12,157 nucleotides of DNA from JAZKSG01 sp036626215. Lineage in GTDB: Archaea > Thermoplasmatota > E2 > DHVEG-1. A program made the position numbers and the translations under genes. The DNA is taken from contig JAZKSG010000037.1 in NCBI GenBank assembly GCA_036626215.1, forward strand, positions 1-12,157, given 5' to 3'. Under the pieces are notes generated by a model that saw only the letters and a list, made by a program, of their open reading frames with translations, was not told the origin of the DNA and did no database searches. Positions 6,557 through 12,157 of this stretch are shown here, piece by piece (positions within the stretch are counted from its first letter, which is position 1; the number at the start of each line of letters is the position of its first letter).

Positions 6557-7084
6557 TTATTCATCGAGATTCTGCAGAATTATCTCTACTATTTCATCTG
6601 GTGGTTTGTCACTTGTATCTATCACCAAATCATAGATGCTTTTGTCAGTTATATCTATACTATAATAGTTTTTATATCGCTTTGCTTCACTTTTCTCCCT
6701 ATTTATCATTTCTTTTTTTCTCTGTTTAACATTTCCTCCTTCTCTTTTAACGATACGTTTTGCTCTTGTATCTATATCTGCATCTAGCATTATTTTAAAA
6801 GCAGATATTTCATTCTGATAGGTAAGCCATCCCGCTAGCCGACCTTCCACTATGATATTATCTTTTTTGAGGATATTTAGTTGTTTTTTGTCTAACTCTT
6901 TATCGATTTCAGGGTTTTTTTCACAGTAATCTCCGAATTCAGATAGAGTCATATCGTGTTTTTTAGCCATATCGCGAAAAATCATACCTGAATAAACATA
7001 TTCTAAATCAAGTTTGTTTCTTAATTTACGGGCTACAGTGCTTTTCCCGCTTCCAGGGGTTCCACTTATTGTTATAGTAGTCAT
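6557..7084 (-). CDS. cmk: Cytidylate kinase, archaeal type
   Basis: This enzyme phosphorylates CMP and dCMP from ATP in pyrimidine nucleotide supply. I start it at the ATG at 7084 (175 residues), because MTTITISGTPGSGKS is the normal family N-terminus. A longer reading from an in-frame TTG at 7102 would add six residues without family support. The P-loop GTPGSGKS is at 8-15. EGRLAGWL at 80-87 and DADIDTRAKRI at 102-112 are family blocks, and RE-x3-AKRYKNYYSID around 129-144 is the archaeal lid/CMP-binding signature. GAGAG lies 11 nt before the ATG. It lies between DUF106 and cbf5, a widespread archaeal arrangement. The eL34 and eL14 genes that flank cmk in some archaea are absent here. Confidence 0.93.
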   Translation of the reverse strand: MTTITISGTPGSGKSTVARKLRNKLDLEYVYSGMIFRDMAKKHDMTLSEFGDYCEKNPEIDKELDKKQLNILKKDNIIVEGRLAGWLTYQNEISAFKIMLDADIDTRAKRIVKREGGNVKQRKKEMINREKSEAKRYKNYYSIDITDKSIYDLVIDTSDKPPDEIVEIILQNLDE

Positions 7085-7121
7085 AATTGTTTTTTCTCTC
7101 AAAAGGTTTTAAACAAAAATA

Positions 7122-7793
7122 TTATTTTATCGGGTTGGATGGTAGTATTTTTTGTTTTGTTTCTTTCCACCAGTCTGAAAGAGCTAAATATTTTAGCCCC
7201 TGTCTTATGAGTTGGCCTAGCACTATTGAAAAGATTATGTATATCCAAAGCCAAGTTTGACCTATGGGTAGTGGACTGCCGAAAAATGAGACGTTTTCAG
7301 CCCATGGAACTGTGAAATAGTAATGGTTGGCATTCGCTAGAAACTCTCGAAGCCACATGAAGATTGGCCATATGAATATTATTAGAAACAACATTGGTTT
7401 CATCATTCCACCGGATGCCTGTGTCTGTTTTTTCATTATTTCCGGTTGTTTTTTCATAAGTTTTTGCACTTTTTTCTGATCTCCTTGTTTACGTGCTTCA
7501 GATATCTCTTTTTGGAAAGCCTTGGATATGTGTTGTGATTTCCCCATCTTCACCCAGTCTGTAAAAAAATTGGTTAATAAGGATGAAAGAGTTACAACTA
7601 TTATACTCGCACAAAACAAGGTTATGAGAGGATACTGCCCGTTGAAACCTATAAGTGGTGTTAATACGAGACCAAAATAATTACCTAAAGCTTCACCTAA
7701 ACCTGTTGAAGTAAATATAAACATAATTAATAAGAACAACATTAAATAAAGAAGCATGCTGCCTTGTCCTTTGTTATCCATTTCTTTTTTCAT
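7122..7793 (-). CDS. DUF106 / EMC3-like membrane protein of the Oxa1-YidC-Get1 superfamily
   Basis: The 223-residue membrane protein belongs to the archaeal DUF106 family, related to eukaryotic EMC3/TMCO1 and bacterial YidC, which help insert membrane proteins. Hydrophobic segments lie at about 13-30, 55-78, 132-150 and 178-198. Between the second and third is a charged stretch at about 88-125, rich in Lys, Glu and Gln (KAFQKEISEARKQ, then KKVQKLMKKQPEIMKKQ). It fits the cytosolic coiled coil typical of the superfamily. The start at 7793 is supported by AGGGTG at 7806-7801, 8 nt before the ATG. Its place downstream of secY and adkA is conserved across archaea and fits a role beside the SecY translocon. 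Family assignment is firm; the biochemical role is inferred from the superfamily. Confidence 0.88.
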   Translation of the reverse strand: MKKEMDNKGQGSMLLYLMLFLLIMFIFTSTGLGEALGNYFGLVLTPLIGFNGQYPLITLFCASIIVVTLSSLLTNFFTDWVKMGKSQHISKAFQKEISEARKQGDQKKVQKLMKKQPEIMKKQTQASGGMMKPMLFLIIFIWPIFMWLREFLANANHYYFTVPWAENVSFFGSPLPIGQTWLWIYIIFSIVLGQLIRQGLKYLALSDWWKETKQKILPSNPIK

Positions 7794-7837
7794 AATTTTT
7801 GCACCCTAACAAGGTTTTTTGATTATAAACTTTTTGT

Positions 7838-8389
7838 CTAATCTAAAAAAACAGGTTTAGCTTGTTTTACTGCTTCATCTATTTTATCATCATGATTGCA
7901 TACTATTTTTACTGTTGCTCCAGAGATAGCTGAATATGCCATTGCTGCAGCTCGGTTAATATTTTGATGTTCCTGTATCTCTTCTAAGCTATCTGGATCC
8001 CGATCCCTAGTAGTATCTTTTTCTCGACGTCTATATATTTCTTCTGGATCTGCCTCTACTAAGACGATACTTTTTGGTTTTAACCGAGTTATAACCCATT
8101 CAGGAAGCCCAGGCATATATCCCTGAGGTGTTTTAATTGTGCAGTGTGTATCAACTATTACATCCTTCATTCCGCTTATTTTTTCAGCTATTTTAACTTG
8201 AAGCTTACGTTGTTGTTCAAGAGTAATTTTACGCATCTCATCCCGATTTTTAGCGACCCCTAGATCTTTGGCTATATCAATCATAACAGTTCCCATGGTC
8301 ACAAACTCTATATCCATATCTTCAGCTGCTTTCTTCATAACTGTTGTTTTTCCGACACCAGGAATACCAGTTACAATTATAACACTCAT
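7838..8389 (-). CDS. adkA: Adenylate kinase, archaeal AdkA type
   Basis: The 183-residue enzyme converts AMP and ATP to two ADP, keeping adenylate balance. It belongs to the archaeal family that is distinct from bacterial Adk. The P-loop GIPGVGKTT is at 8-16. DTHCTIKTPQGYMPGLP at 80-96 is the archaeal AMP-site signature (DTHxxI-T-GY-PGLP). RRREKDTTRDRDPDS around 120-134 is the arginine-rich lid region, and HQNINRAAAMAYS at 141-153 is another family block. AGGGAG lies about 10 nt before the ATG. It follows secY after 49 nt in the standard archaeal order, and the length is normal. Confidence 0.95.
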   Translation of the reverse strand: MSVIIVTGIPGVGKTTVMKKAAEDMDIEFVTMGTVMIDIAKDLGVAKNRDEMRKITLEQQRKLQVKIAEKISGMKDVIVDTHCTIKTPQGYMPGLPEWVITRLKPKSIVLVEADPEEIYRRREKDTTRDRDPDSLEEIQEHQNINRAAAMAYSAISGATVKIVCNHDDKIDEAVKQAKPVFLD

Positions 8390-8438
8390 ATTTTTTTAGC
8401 TCCCTAAAAATCATTAATAAAGAAAAATTAAGATTTAT

Positions 8439-9983
8439 TTATTCATTCCCGAAGAAACCACGCAATACTGGATGCATCTCCATCGCTTGTTCTTTACCAA
8501 TTTCTTCATACAGTTGAATAATTATGCTTACAGCTAACAATACACCGGTTCCACTTACATTACCAACAGTTCCAATAGCATCTGAAAACCCGGCTAACGC
8601 CCCAACTACTGCTCCACTGATGACAGTTACAACAGGAATATAACGTTTCAAAACTCTACGTAGAACACGTGGGTCACGTCTAAAACCTGGTATCTGCATA
8701 CCGCTGCTTTGAATCTGACGTGCAACAGCATCTGGCCCCATATTTGTAGTCTCTATCCAGAATTTAGCAAACAATATCGCACCTACTATCATAACAATTA
8801 GATATATAATCACTTTCAAAGCAAACTGCCATGGTTCATGTCCTCCATAGCCTCCACTAAGCATTGGAAGCAACCAACCATTAATACCATTCGGCCTTGA
8901 TAGATACCATGCTCCCCCAGCGATAGGTTGAGTCGTAGCTGGACCAAATTTCCCGATCCACCATTGGTTCCCTATTAACGGCAGGTCTGAACGCCATAAC
9001 AACATAGCAAACATGTTGATATTCGCAAGTAAGGCAGATACCAAAATAACTGGTATAACTGAAGCATATATCAATTTAATAGGATATCTGCCTCGTGCTC
9101 CACGTACTCTTCCATGAGCCAATGGTAGCTCTATACGGCTGGATTCTACATAAACTACAATAAAGAAGATAAATAAGGTACCAAGTAGAGCTACAATAGT
9201 ATTGGAATAATTAATCTGAGGGTTACCGAGAAACATTGTTTGATAACCACCCCGCACTATCTCAGTAAGCGACATCTCTGAACCCAGATAATACGTACCG
9301 GGTATCACTCCTGCAGGCGGATTCTGCAGAGTCCATTCACCCCAACTTCCACCCTGAACTGGAAGCCAGTTGAATAGTCCTGTAAAAATCTGTTGGGAGA
9401 CACCTGCGGCGATAAACAGCGATATACCGCTGCCGACACCCCATTTGGATATAAGTTCATCCATGAAGAAGATGAGGAAACAACCGATACAAATCTGAGC
9501 AACGATTATGGCGTTAGCTGCAACTTGGTTCCCTCCTACTATACCTATTAGATTACCGCTTGGTCCAAGATATCCAAAAATCTGTGGAACTGCCTCCACA
9601 AAAATCATGATAGCAACGAGAACCTTCTGGAAACCTTGGTAGATTGCTTTATCATCTGGATTCTGTAAATCAAGGTTTATTATATCTGCACCAACAAAAA
9701 GTTGCAGTATAATTGATGCTGTAACTATCGGCCCTATACCAAGATGTACTATTGAACCAGATGCACCGGCCATAATAAACCGATACTGTTCAAACATGTC
9801 CAGAGTTCCACTTTCAAGCCCAAAAATCATTACATTGGTAAGTATAAAATAAAAAGTTAGACAGGTAAGAGTCCAAAGTATTTTAGTACGAAAATGAACA
9901 TGACCCTCTGGTCTGGTTACAGCAGGCCATCGTTCAATAAGGGGTTTAAATGCATATAACCTACTTTTCTTTTCCTCTGCCAT
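8439..9983 (-). CDS. secY: Protein translocase subunit SecY
   Basis: This is the pore subunit of the Sec translocon, which moves unfolded proteins across, or into, the cytoplasmic membrane. The N-terminus FKPLIERWPAVTRPEGHVHFRTKILWT is the archaeal SecY entry motif. About ten transmembrane segments are visible, near 36-55, 78-97, 118-138, 155-174, 183-203, 262-279, 303-329, 386-406, 449-466 and 475-492. The plug region is about 60-75. Cytosolic loops carry the basic motifs HGRVRGARGRYP (290-301) and GFRRDPRV (433-440), which contact the ribosome or other translocation partners in the family. At 514 residues it is longer than many archaeal SecY proteins; the extra length lies in the external loops at about 204-261 and 330-385, both rich in Gly and Trp. 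It follows uL15 after 42 nt; no strong ribosome binding site is seen. Confidence 0.97.
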   Translation of the reverse strand: MAEEKKSRLYAFKPLIERWPAVTRPEGHVHFRTKILWTLTCLTFYFILTNVMIFGLESGTLDMFEQYRFIMAGASGSIVHLGIGPIVTASIILQLFVGADIINLDLQNPDDKAIYQGFQKVLVAIMIFVEAVPQIFGYLGPSGNLIGIVGGNQVAANAIIVAQICIGCFLIFFMDELISKWGVGSGISLFIAAGVSQQIFTGLFNWLPVQGGSWGEWTLQNPPAGVIPGTYYLGSEMSLTEIVRGGYQTMFLGNPQINYSNTIVALLGTLFIFFIVVYVESSRIELPLAHGRVRGARGRYPIKLIYASVIPVILVSALLANINMFAMLLWRSDLPLIGNQWWIGKFGPATTQPIAGGAWYLSRPNGINGWLLPMLSGGYGGHEPWQFALKVIIYLIVMIVGAILFAKFWIETTNMGPDAVARQIQSSGMQIPGFRRDPRVLRRVLKRYIPVVTVISGAVVGALAGFSDAIGTVGNVSGTGVLLAVSIIIQLYEEIGKEQAMEMHPVLRGFFGNE

Positions 9984-10025
9984 TATTGTTCAACCCAAAA
10001 ACTGGACTCTCTTAAAAAGATTTTT

Positions 10026-10424
10026 TTATTTTTGAAGAATTACCTCGCCACCTGCTTCTTCAATTTTTTTGATAGCTTTATCTGAAGCTTTATCTACCTT
10101 TACCTTCAGTTTTTTATCTATAAATCCTGCTCCTAGGAGTTTATCGATTCCTTCTTTGGTTAAATCAACTGTTTGTTTACTAGGGTATTTTTCCTTTAGC
10201 TGCTCGACGTTAATAACACTGTCTTTTTTAACTACACTAGGTGGTCTTTTAAAACCGTGTCTACCAAAATAGTCAGGATCGACTTTTTTGGCATGCATAA
10301 TCTTGTGTTTGTCCCAACCTGCTTTACCTCGTCCACCTCTTTCTCCTGCTCCACGGCCTTTCTTCATGCTTCCTCGGCCATGTGTCTTTGTTCCTCTATT
10401 TTTCTTTGTTTTTTTCCGAGCCAA
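10026..10424 (-). CDS. rpl15: Large ribosomal subunit protein uL15 (archaeal L15), TTG start
   Basis: The 132-residue uL15 binds 23S rRNA in the large subunit. The basic, glycine-rich N-terminus (about 8-37: NRGTKTHGRGSMKKGRG and on) and HGFKRPPS at 56-63 are typical of the archaeal/eukaryotic form (L27a-like). VNVEQL-type strands and GAGFIDKKLKVKVDKAS follow in the globular part, with the C-terminal GGEVIL. The start codon is TTG at 10424. An in-frame TGA stands three codons upstream, and the first in-frame ATG is codon 20, inside the conserved region. GTGATC, matching the archaeal 16S 3' end, lies 4 nt before the TTG. In most archaea uL30 and uS5 precede it; here a 121-nt gap and an unrelated small gene do. 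It heads the secY-adkA-DUF106-cmk-cbf5 series. Confidence 0.96.
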   Translation of the reverse strand: MARKKTKKNRGTKTHGRGSMKKGRGAGERGGRGKAGWDKHKIMHAKKVDPDYFGRHGFKRPPSVVKKDSVINVEQLKEKYPSKQTVDLTKEGIDKLLGAGFIDKKLKVKVDKASDKAIKKIEEAGGEVILQK

Positions 10425-10431
10425 TTTTGAT
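10425..10431 (-). promoter_or_regulatory. Shine-Dalgarno fixing the TTG start of uL15
   Basis: The minus strand reads GTGATC just before AAAA-TTG. GTGATC is part of AGGAGGTGATCC, the complement of the archaeal 16S rRNA 3' end, so it fixes the TTG as start. This strong site may offset the weak codon. Confidence 0.6.
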
Positions 10432-10491
10432 CACTACTCTCTTTAATCCATTTATTTGTAATATCTTTAAGTTGAATCCTGATGAGAAACC

Positions 10492-10508
10492 CTATTATTA
10501 TACTTTCG
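10492..10508 (-). promoter_or_regulatory. Candidate archaeal promoter (BRE + TATA) for the uL15-secY series
   Basis: On the minus strand, CGAAAG followed by TATAATAAT resembles a purine-rich BRE next to a TATA box. Initiation about 25 nt downstream would give a leader of roughly 50 nt before the uL15 TTG. The 121-nt gap after the 58-residue gene is long enough for a promoter, and uL15 no longer follows uL30. This is a motif match by eye only. Confidence 0.4.
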
Positions 10509-10545
10509 GATAATTAAAACTTTTTGTCCTATAAAAGTCTTGAAT

Positions 10546-10722
10546 TTAGTTTTCAGGATCAATATATCCAACGGTTTTCATTATGAAAACAGGTTTATTT
10601 GTTTTTTTAGCTGCATCTTTCGCAAGTTTTTTTGCTTCTTTAAGTTTGCATTTACCAAGGTCGTTGATATTCTCTCCGTCGTCTAATACGTATTCAGTGG
10701 CATTACTTTTTACATATTTCAT
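10546..10722 (-). CDS. Small 58-residue protein, unknown function
   Basis: This short gene runs from the ATG at 10722 to the TAA ending at 10546. Support for translation is strong: GGGTGAT (10737-10731) lies 8 nt before the ATG, one of the best ribosome binding sites in the window, and codon use resembles the neighbours. The protein begins MKYVKSNATEYVLDDGENIN, has a Lys/Ala-rich predicted helix (about 24-40: KCKLKEAKKLAKDAAKK), and ends with a short hydrophobic strand, KPVFIMKTVGYIDPEN. There is one Cys (Cys25), no signal peptide, no membrane segment and no zinc motif. I do not recognise the family. It occupies the position just upstream of uL15 where uL30 is normally found, but the sequence does not look like uL30, which begins with a distinct strand and is longer in archaea (about 150 residues). 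NYN nuclease lies upstream after 90 nt. Confidence 0.75.
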   Translation of the reverse strand: MKYVKSNATEYVLDDGENINDLGKCKLKEAKKLAKDAAKKTNKPVFIMKTVGYIDPEN

Positions 10723-10730
10723 GTATTTTT

Positions 10731-10737
10731 ATCACCC
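10731..10737 (-). promoter_or_regulatory. Strong Shine-Dalgarno of the 58-residue gene
   Basis: The minus strand reads GGGTGAT, 8 nt before the ATG at 10722. It matches the archaeal anti-Shine-Dalgarno (GGTGATCC) at six positions in a row and is the main evidence that this short reading frame is translated. Confidence 0.65.
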
Positions 10738-10812
10738 TGCCGAACTATCTTTTCTTTGAGTTATCAATTCTTTAGTGGTTTTTTAAACTAACTGTTCACC
10801 AGATAGAGATAA

Positions 10813-11322
10813 TTATCTTTTTTTACCTAATAGATATTTTTTGTTTTTATCAAGATCTACAAAAAAATCAGCTACTTCCAAAAGTTTATGTGAAGTAGTT
10901 TTACCGAAAGCTAAAACTTCTGTTCTGCACCCTATACTTTTAGCGTGTTCAAGGAGATCCGAGAAGTCTCCATCTCCGCTAACCAACACTATTGTGTCTA
11001 ATTTTGGGGCAAGGCGCATTACGTCCATAGCTATTCCTACATCCCAGTCGCCTTTTTTTTCTCCGCCATAGAAGATTTGTAGTTCTTTTGCTTTCACTTC
11101 AAAACCCATGTCTTCTAATGCTTCATAAAAACTGTTTTCATCTTTTACATCTGCTTTTATCACATAGGCTATAGCTCTTATCAACTCCCTGTTGTTGATG
11201 GCTTCTTTGAGGAGTTTTTTGAAGTTAACCTTTGATTTATAAAGATTTCTTGCAGAATAGTACATGTTTTGTACATCTACAAAAATCCCTATTCTCTGGT
11301 GTCTATGTCTTGCTTTAGTCAT
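10813..11322 (-). CDS. NYN domain (LabA/DUF88-like) putative ribonuclease
   Basis: The 169-residue single-domain protein is of the NYN/LabA family, PIN-like folds that usually cleave RNA with metal-bound acidic residues. RIGIFVDVQNMYYSAR (10-25) holds the first acidic residue, Asp16, and the characteristic D-x-QNM/N. GDWDVGIAMD at 91-100 brings Asp92, Asp94 and Asp100, and VSGDGDFSDLL at 114-124 brings Asp117, Asp119 and Asp122. The acidic quartet typical of active members is therefore present. ELRAIAYVI-like and EVLAFGKTTSHKLLEVADFFVDL (135-157) complete the Rossmann-like core. It ends with a basic tail. No Shine-Dalgarno is seen before the ATG at 11322, so it may be leaderless. It lies between a METTL5-like methyltransferase and the 58-residue gene, all on the same strand. 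The RNA target is unknown. Confidence 0.88.
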   Translation of the reverse strand: MTKARHRHQRIGIFVDVQNMYYSARNLYKSKVNFKKLLKEAINNRELIRAIAYVIKADVKDENSFYEALEDMGFEVKAKELQIFYGGEKKGDWDVGIAMDVMRLAPKLDTIVLVSGDGDFSDLLEHAKSIGCRTEVLAFGKTTSHKLLEVADFFVDLDKNKKYLLGKKR

Positions 11323-11375
11323 ATTTTATTTTCAATCTGTGAAAATAGAAAACCTGTTTAATATCATTTTTCCCA

Positions 11376-11981
11376 TTATTTAAAAGAAGTTCGAATAAGG
11401 ATTACGTCTTGATAGGAAACATCTTTTTTATGGAATCTAAATGACCTCTTTATAGGAAAATCATAATTCTTTTTGAAGGTTATATCTCCATCAAGCAACT
11501 CTATCAGTTTTTCTATAAAGGATAGGGTTTCGGTTAAATGCAATGAATATGTAACGGAGGATATCTCCCTTGCTTTTTCTAAAAATTTTCTGTCGGCTCT
11601 AATGTTGCCTTTTTGTGCACCGAAAGGCGGATTCATCAGTACTGTGTCACAGACAGCGTTTACATTTTTTATCCTGTTGATGTTGAAGTTTATATCGATT
11701 TTATTTCTGTATGCATAATTCCGAGCCTGGTTTATACATTCCTTATCTATATCTATACCCATGACTTTTTCGGCACCGCATAAATATGCGCCATAAGCAA
11801 AAATTCCTGTTCCGCATCCAAGATCTATAACAATTTTGTTTTGTATATCTCCAAATTGTACTGCTTTAAAGATTATATCTGCTGCGATTGGAGCGGGTGT
11901 CACATACTGCTCCAAACTAGGTTTAGGTTTATCAAAATCAGGTATTTTTTGTAATTCCATTTCTAATTGTTTCTTCTTCAT
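11376..11981 (-). CDS. METTL5-like RNA/DNA adenine-N6 methyltransferase
   Basis: The 201-residue Rossmann methyltransferase matches the archaeal/eukaryotic METTL5 group; human METTL5 makes m6A in 18S rRNA. LEQYVTPAPIAADI (23-36) is the group's N-terminal signature. VIDLGCGTGIFAYGA (51-65) binds S-adenosylmethionine, GIDIDKE (75-81) is the acidic loop for its ribose, and MNPPFGAQKGNIRADRKF (116-133) is the NPPF amino-methylation motif, with NPPF at 117-120 and the downstream block typical of METTL5. The C-terminal FHKKDVSYQDVILIRTSF closes the fold. All expected motifs are present, so an active rRNA m6A methyltransferase is likely, though the substrate is inferred. It is the first minus-strand gene here; its upstream region also serves the divergent tRNA-Ala. 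GAAAG about 9 nt before the ATG is a weak binding site. Confidence 0.88.
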   Translation of the reverse strand: MKKKQLEMELQKIPDFDKPKPSLEQYVTPAPIAADIIFKAVQFGDIQNKIVIDLGCGTGIFAYGAYLCGAEKVMGIDIDKECINQARNYAYRNKIDINFNINRIKNVNAVCDTVLMNPPFGAQKGNIRADRKFLEKAREISSVTYSLHLTETLSFIEKLIELLDGDITFKKNYDFPIKRSFRFHKKDVSYQDVILIRTSFK

Positions 11982-12104
11982 TTTTAATACTTTCAGAAAA
12001 CATTTCTTTAATTTTTATAACGTTTTCCCTATTTTATTTCGTTTTTGAACGTAAGTTTTATTTGCTATCTCTTTTTTTACAGCTTCTCAAGAAAAGTTGC
12101 TATT
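11982..12104. promoter_or_regulatory. Divergent promoter region, methyltransferase and tRNA-Ala
   Basis: This spacer holds the starts of two opposite transcripts. Toward the methyltransferase (minus strand), ACGTTATAAAAATT at about 12023-12010 and CGAAATAAAATAGG at 12041-12028 both look like BRE-TATA pairs, giving leaders of about 10 or 25 nt. Toward tRNA-Ala (plus strand), the T-rich stretch at 12054-12078 gives no clear box at the expected distance. Which elements are used cannot be told from sequence. Confidence 0.4.
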
Positions 12105-12157
12105 GGGCTTGTAGATCAGTCTGGAAGATCGTCTCCTTGGCATGGAGGAGGCCTCGG
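12105..12157 (+). tRNA. tRNA-Ala (anticodon GGC), 3' part beyond window
   Basis: The first 53 nt of a tRNA are present. The acceptor 5' strand is GGGCTTG, followed by TA and the D-stem GATC/GATC enclosing AGTCTGGAA. The anticodon stem TCTCC/GGAGG (one G-T pair) encloses TTGGCAT, giving anticodon GGC for alanine codon GCC (and GCU by wobble). The variable loop and the first T-stem bases (CTCGG) follow, and then the window ends. G at position 3 would allow the G3-U70 identity pair, but the partner strand lies outside. It is divergent from the methyltransferase gene. Confidence 0.93.

Noticed and set aside
6463..6729. Open frame of 88 codons spanning the cbf5-cmk gap on the plus strand
   Set aside because: It is antisense to two certain genes, and its Phe/Leu/Ser/Tyr-rich composition is that of reversed lysine- and glutamate-rich coding sequence.
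10478..10490. CTGATGAG, resembling a C-box of a C/D guide RNA on the plus strand
   Set aside because: No D-box or C'/D' pair follows within a suitable distance.
10546..10722. 58-residue gene as a ribosomal uL30
   Set aside because: The position fits, but the sequence lacks uL30-like features and is far too short for the archaeal form.
11836..12048. Open frame of 70 codons on the plus strand
   Set aside because: It mostly mirrors the methyltransferase N-terminus and has no start signal.
1..12157. CRISPR arrays, insertion sequences, integrase or defence genes
   Set aside because: No regularly spaced repeats, terminal inverted repeats or matching proteins are visible; almost all of the window is core genes.

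Overview
The window is archaeal. It carries archaeal-type uL15, SecY, the archaeal AdkA family, a DUF106 (EMC3-like) membrane protein, archaeal cytidylate kinase, Cbf5 with a PUA domain, archaeal topoisomerase I with two C-terminal zinc ribbons, and tRNAs without an encoded CCA. Several genes have Shine-Dalgarno elements of the GGTGAT type, which match the archaeal 16S 3' end. The DNA is AT-rich. SecY and the gene order uL15-secY-adkA-DUF106-cmk-cbf5, with no eL34/eL14 genes in between, suggest a euryarchaeon. Its sequence style is closer to the Methanomicrobia/Halobacteria side than to Thermococcales or Methanococcales. I cannot name a genus.

Layout. (1) At 1-1088 (-) is enolase, cut off at the window edge. 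It is divergent from topA (1287-3314, +), with an AT-rich promoter region of about 200 nt between them. (2) topA converges, across an 8-nt gap, on a two-gene unit on the minus strand: a metal-site-less class II aldolase-like protein (4280-4846) followed after 3 nt by mtnA (3323-4276). (3) A small T4-endonuclease-V-like protein (4961-5290, -) lies downstream of tRNA-Ser(GGA) (5388-5475, -). (4) From 10424 down to 5388 runs a minus-strand series: uL15, secY, adkA, DUF106, cmk, cbf5, tRNA-Ser. It covers ribosome assembly, membrane protein insertion, nucleotide kinases and RNA pseudouridylation. The genes are separated by regular AT-rich spacers of about 40 nt. (5) Upstream of uL15, where uL30 and uS5 would usually stand, are a 58-residue orphan (10546-10722, -), a NYN/PIN-like nuclease (10813-11322, -) and a METTL5-type methyltransferase (11376-11981, -). 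(6) A tRNA-Ala(GGC) starts at 12105 (+) and runs off the end.

Most genes are core information-processing genes. I see no insertion sequence, CRISPR array, prophage or defence cassette. The most unusual items are the aldolase-fold protein next to mtnA, which has lost all three expected zinc histidines, and the endonuclease-V-like protein, whose initiator Met occupies the place of the catalytic Thr2. No intergenic stretch exceeds 300 nt.
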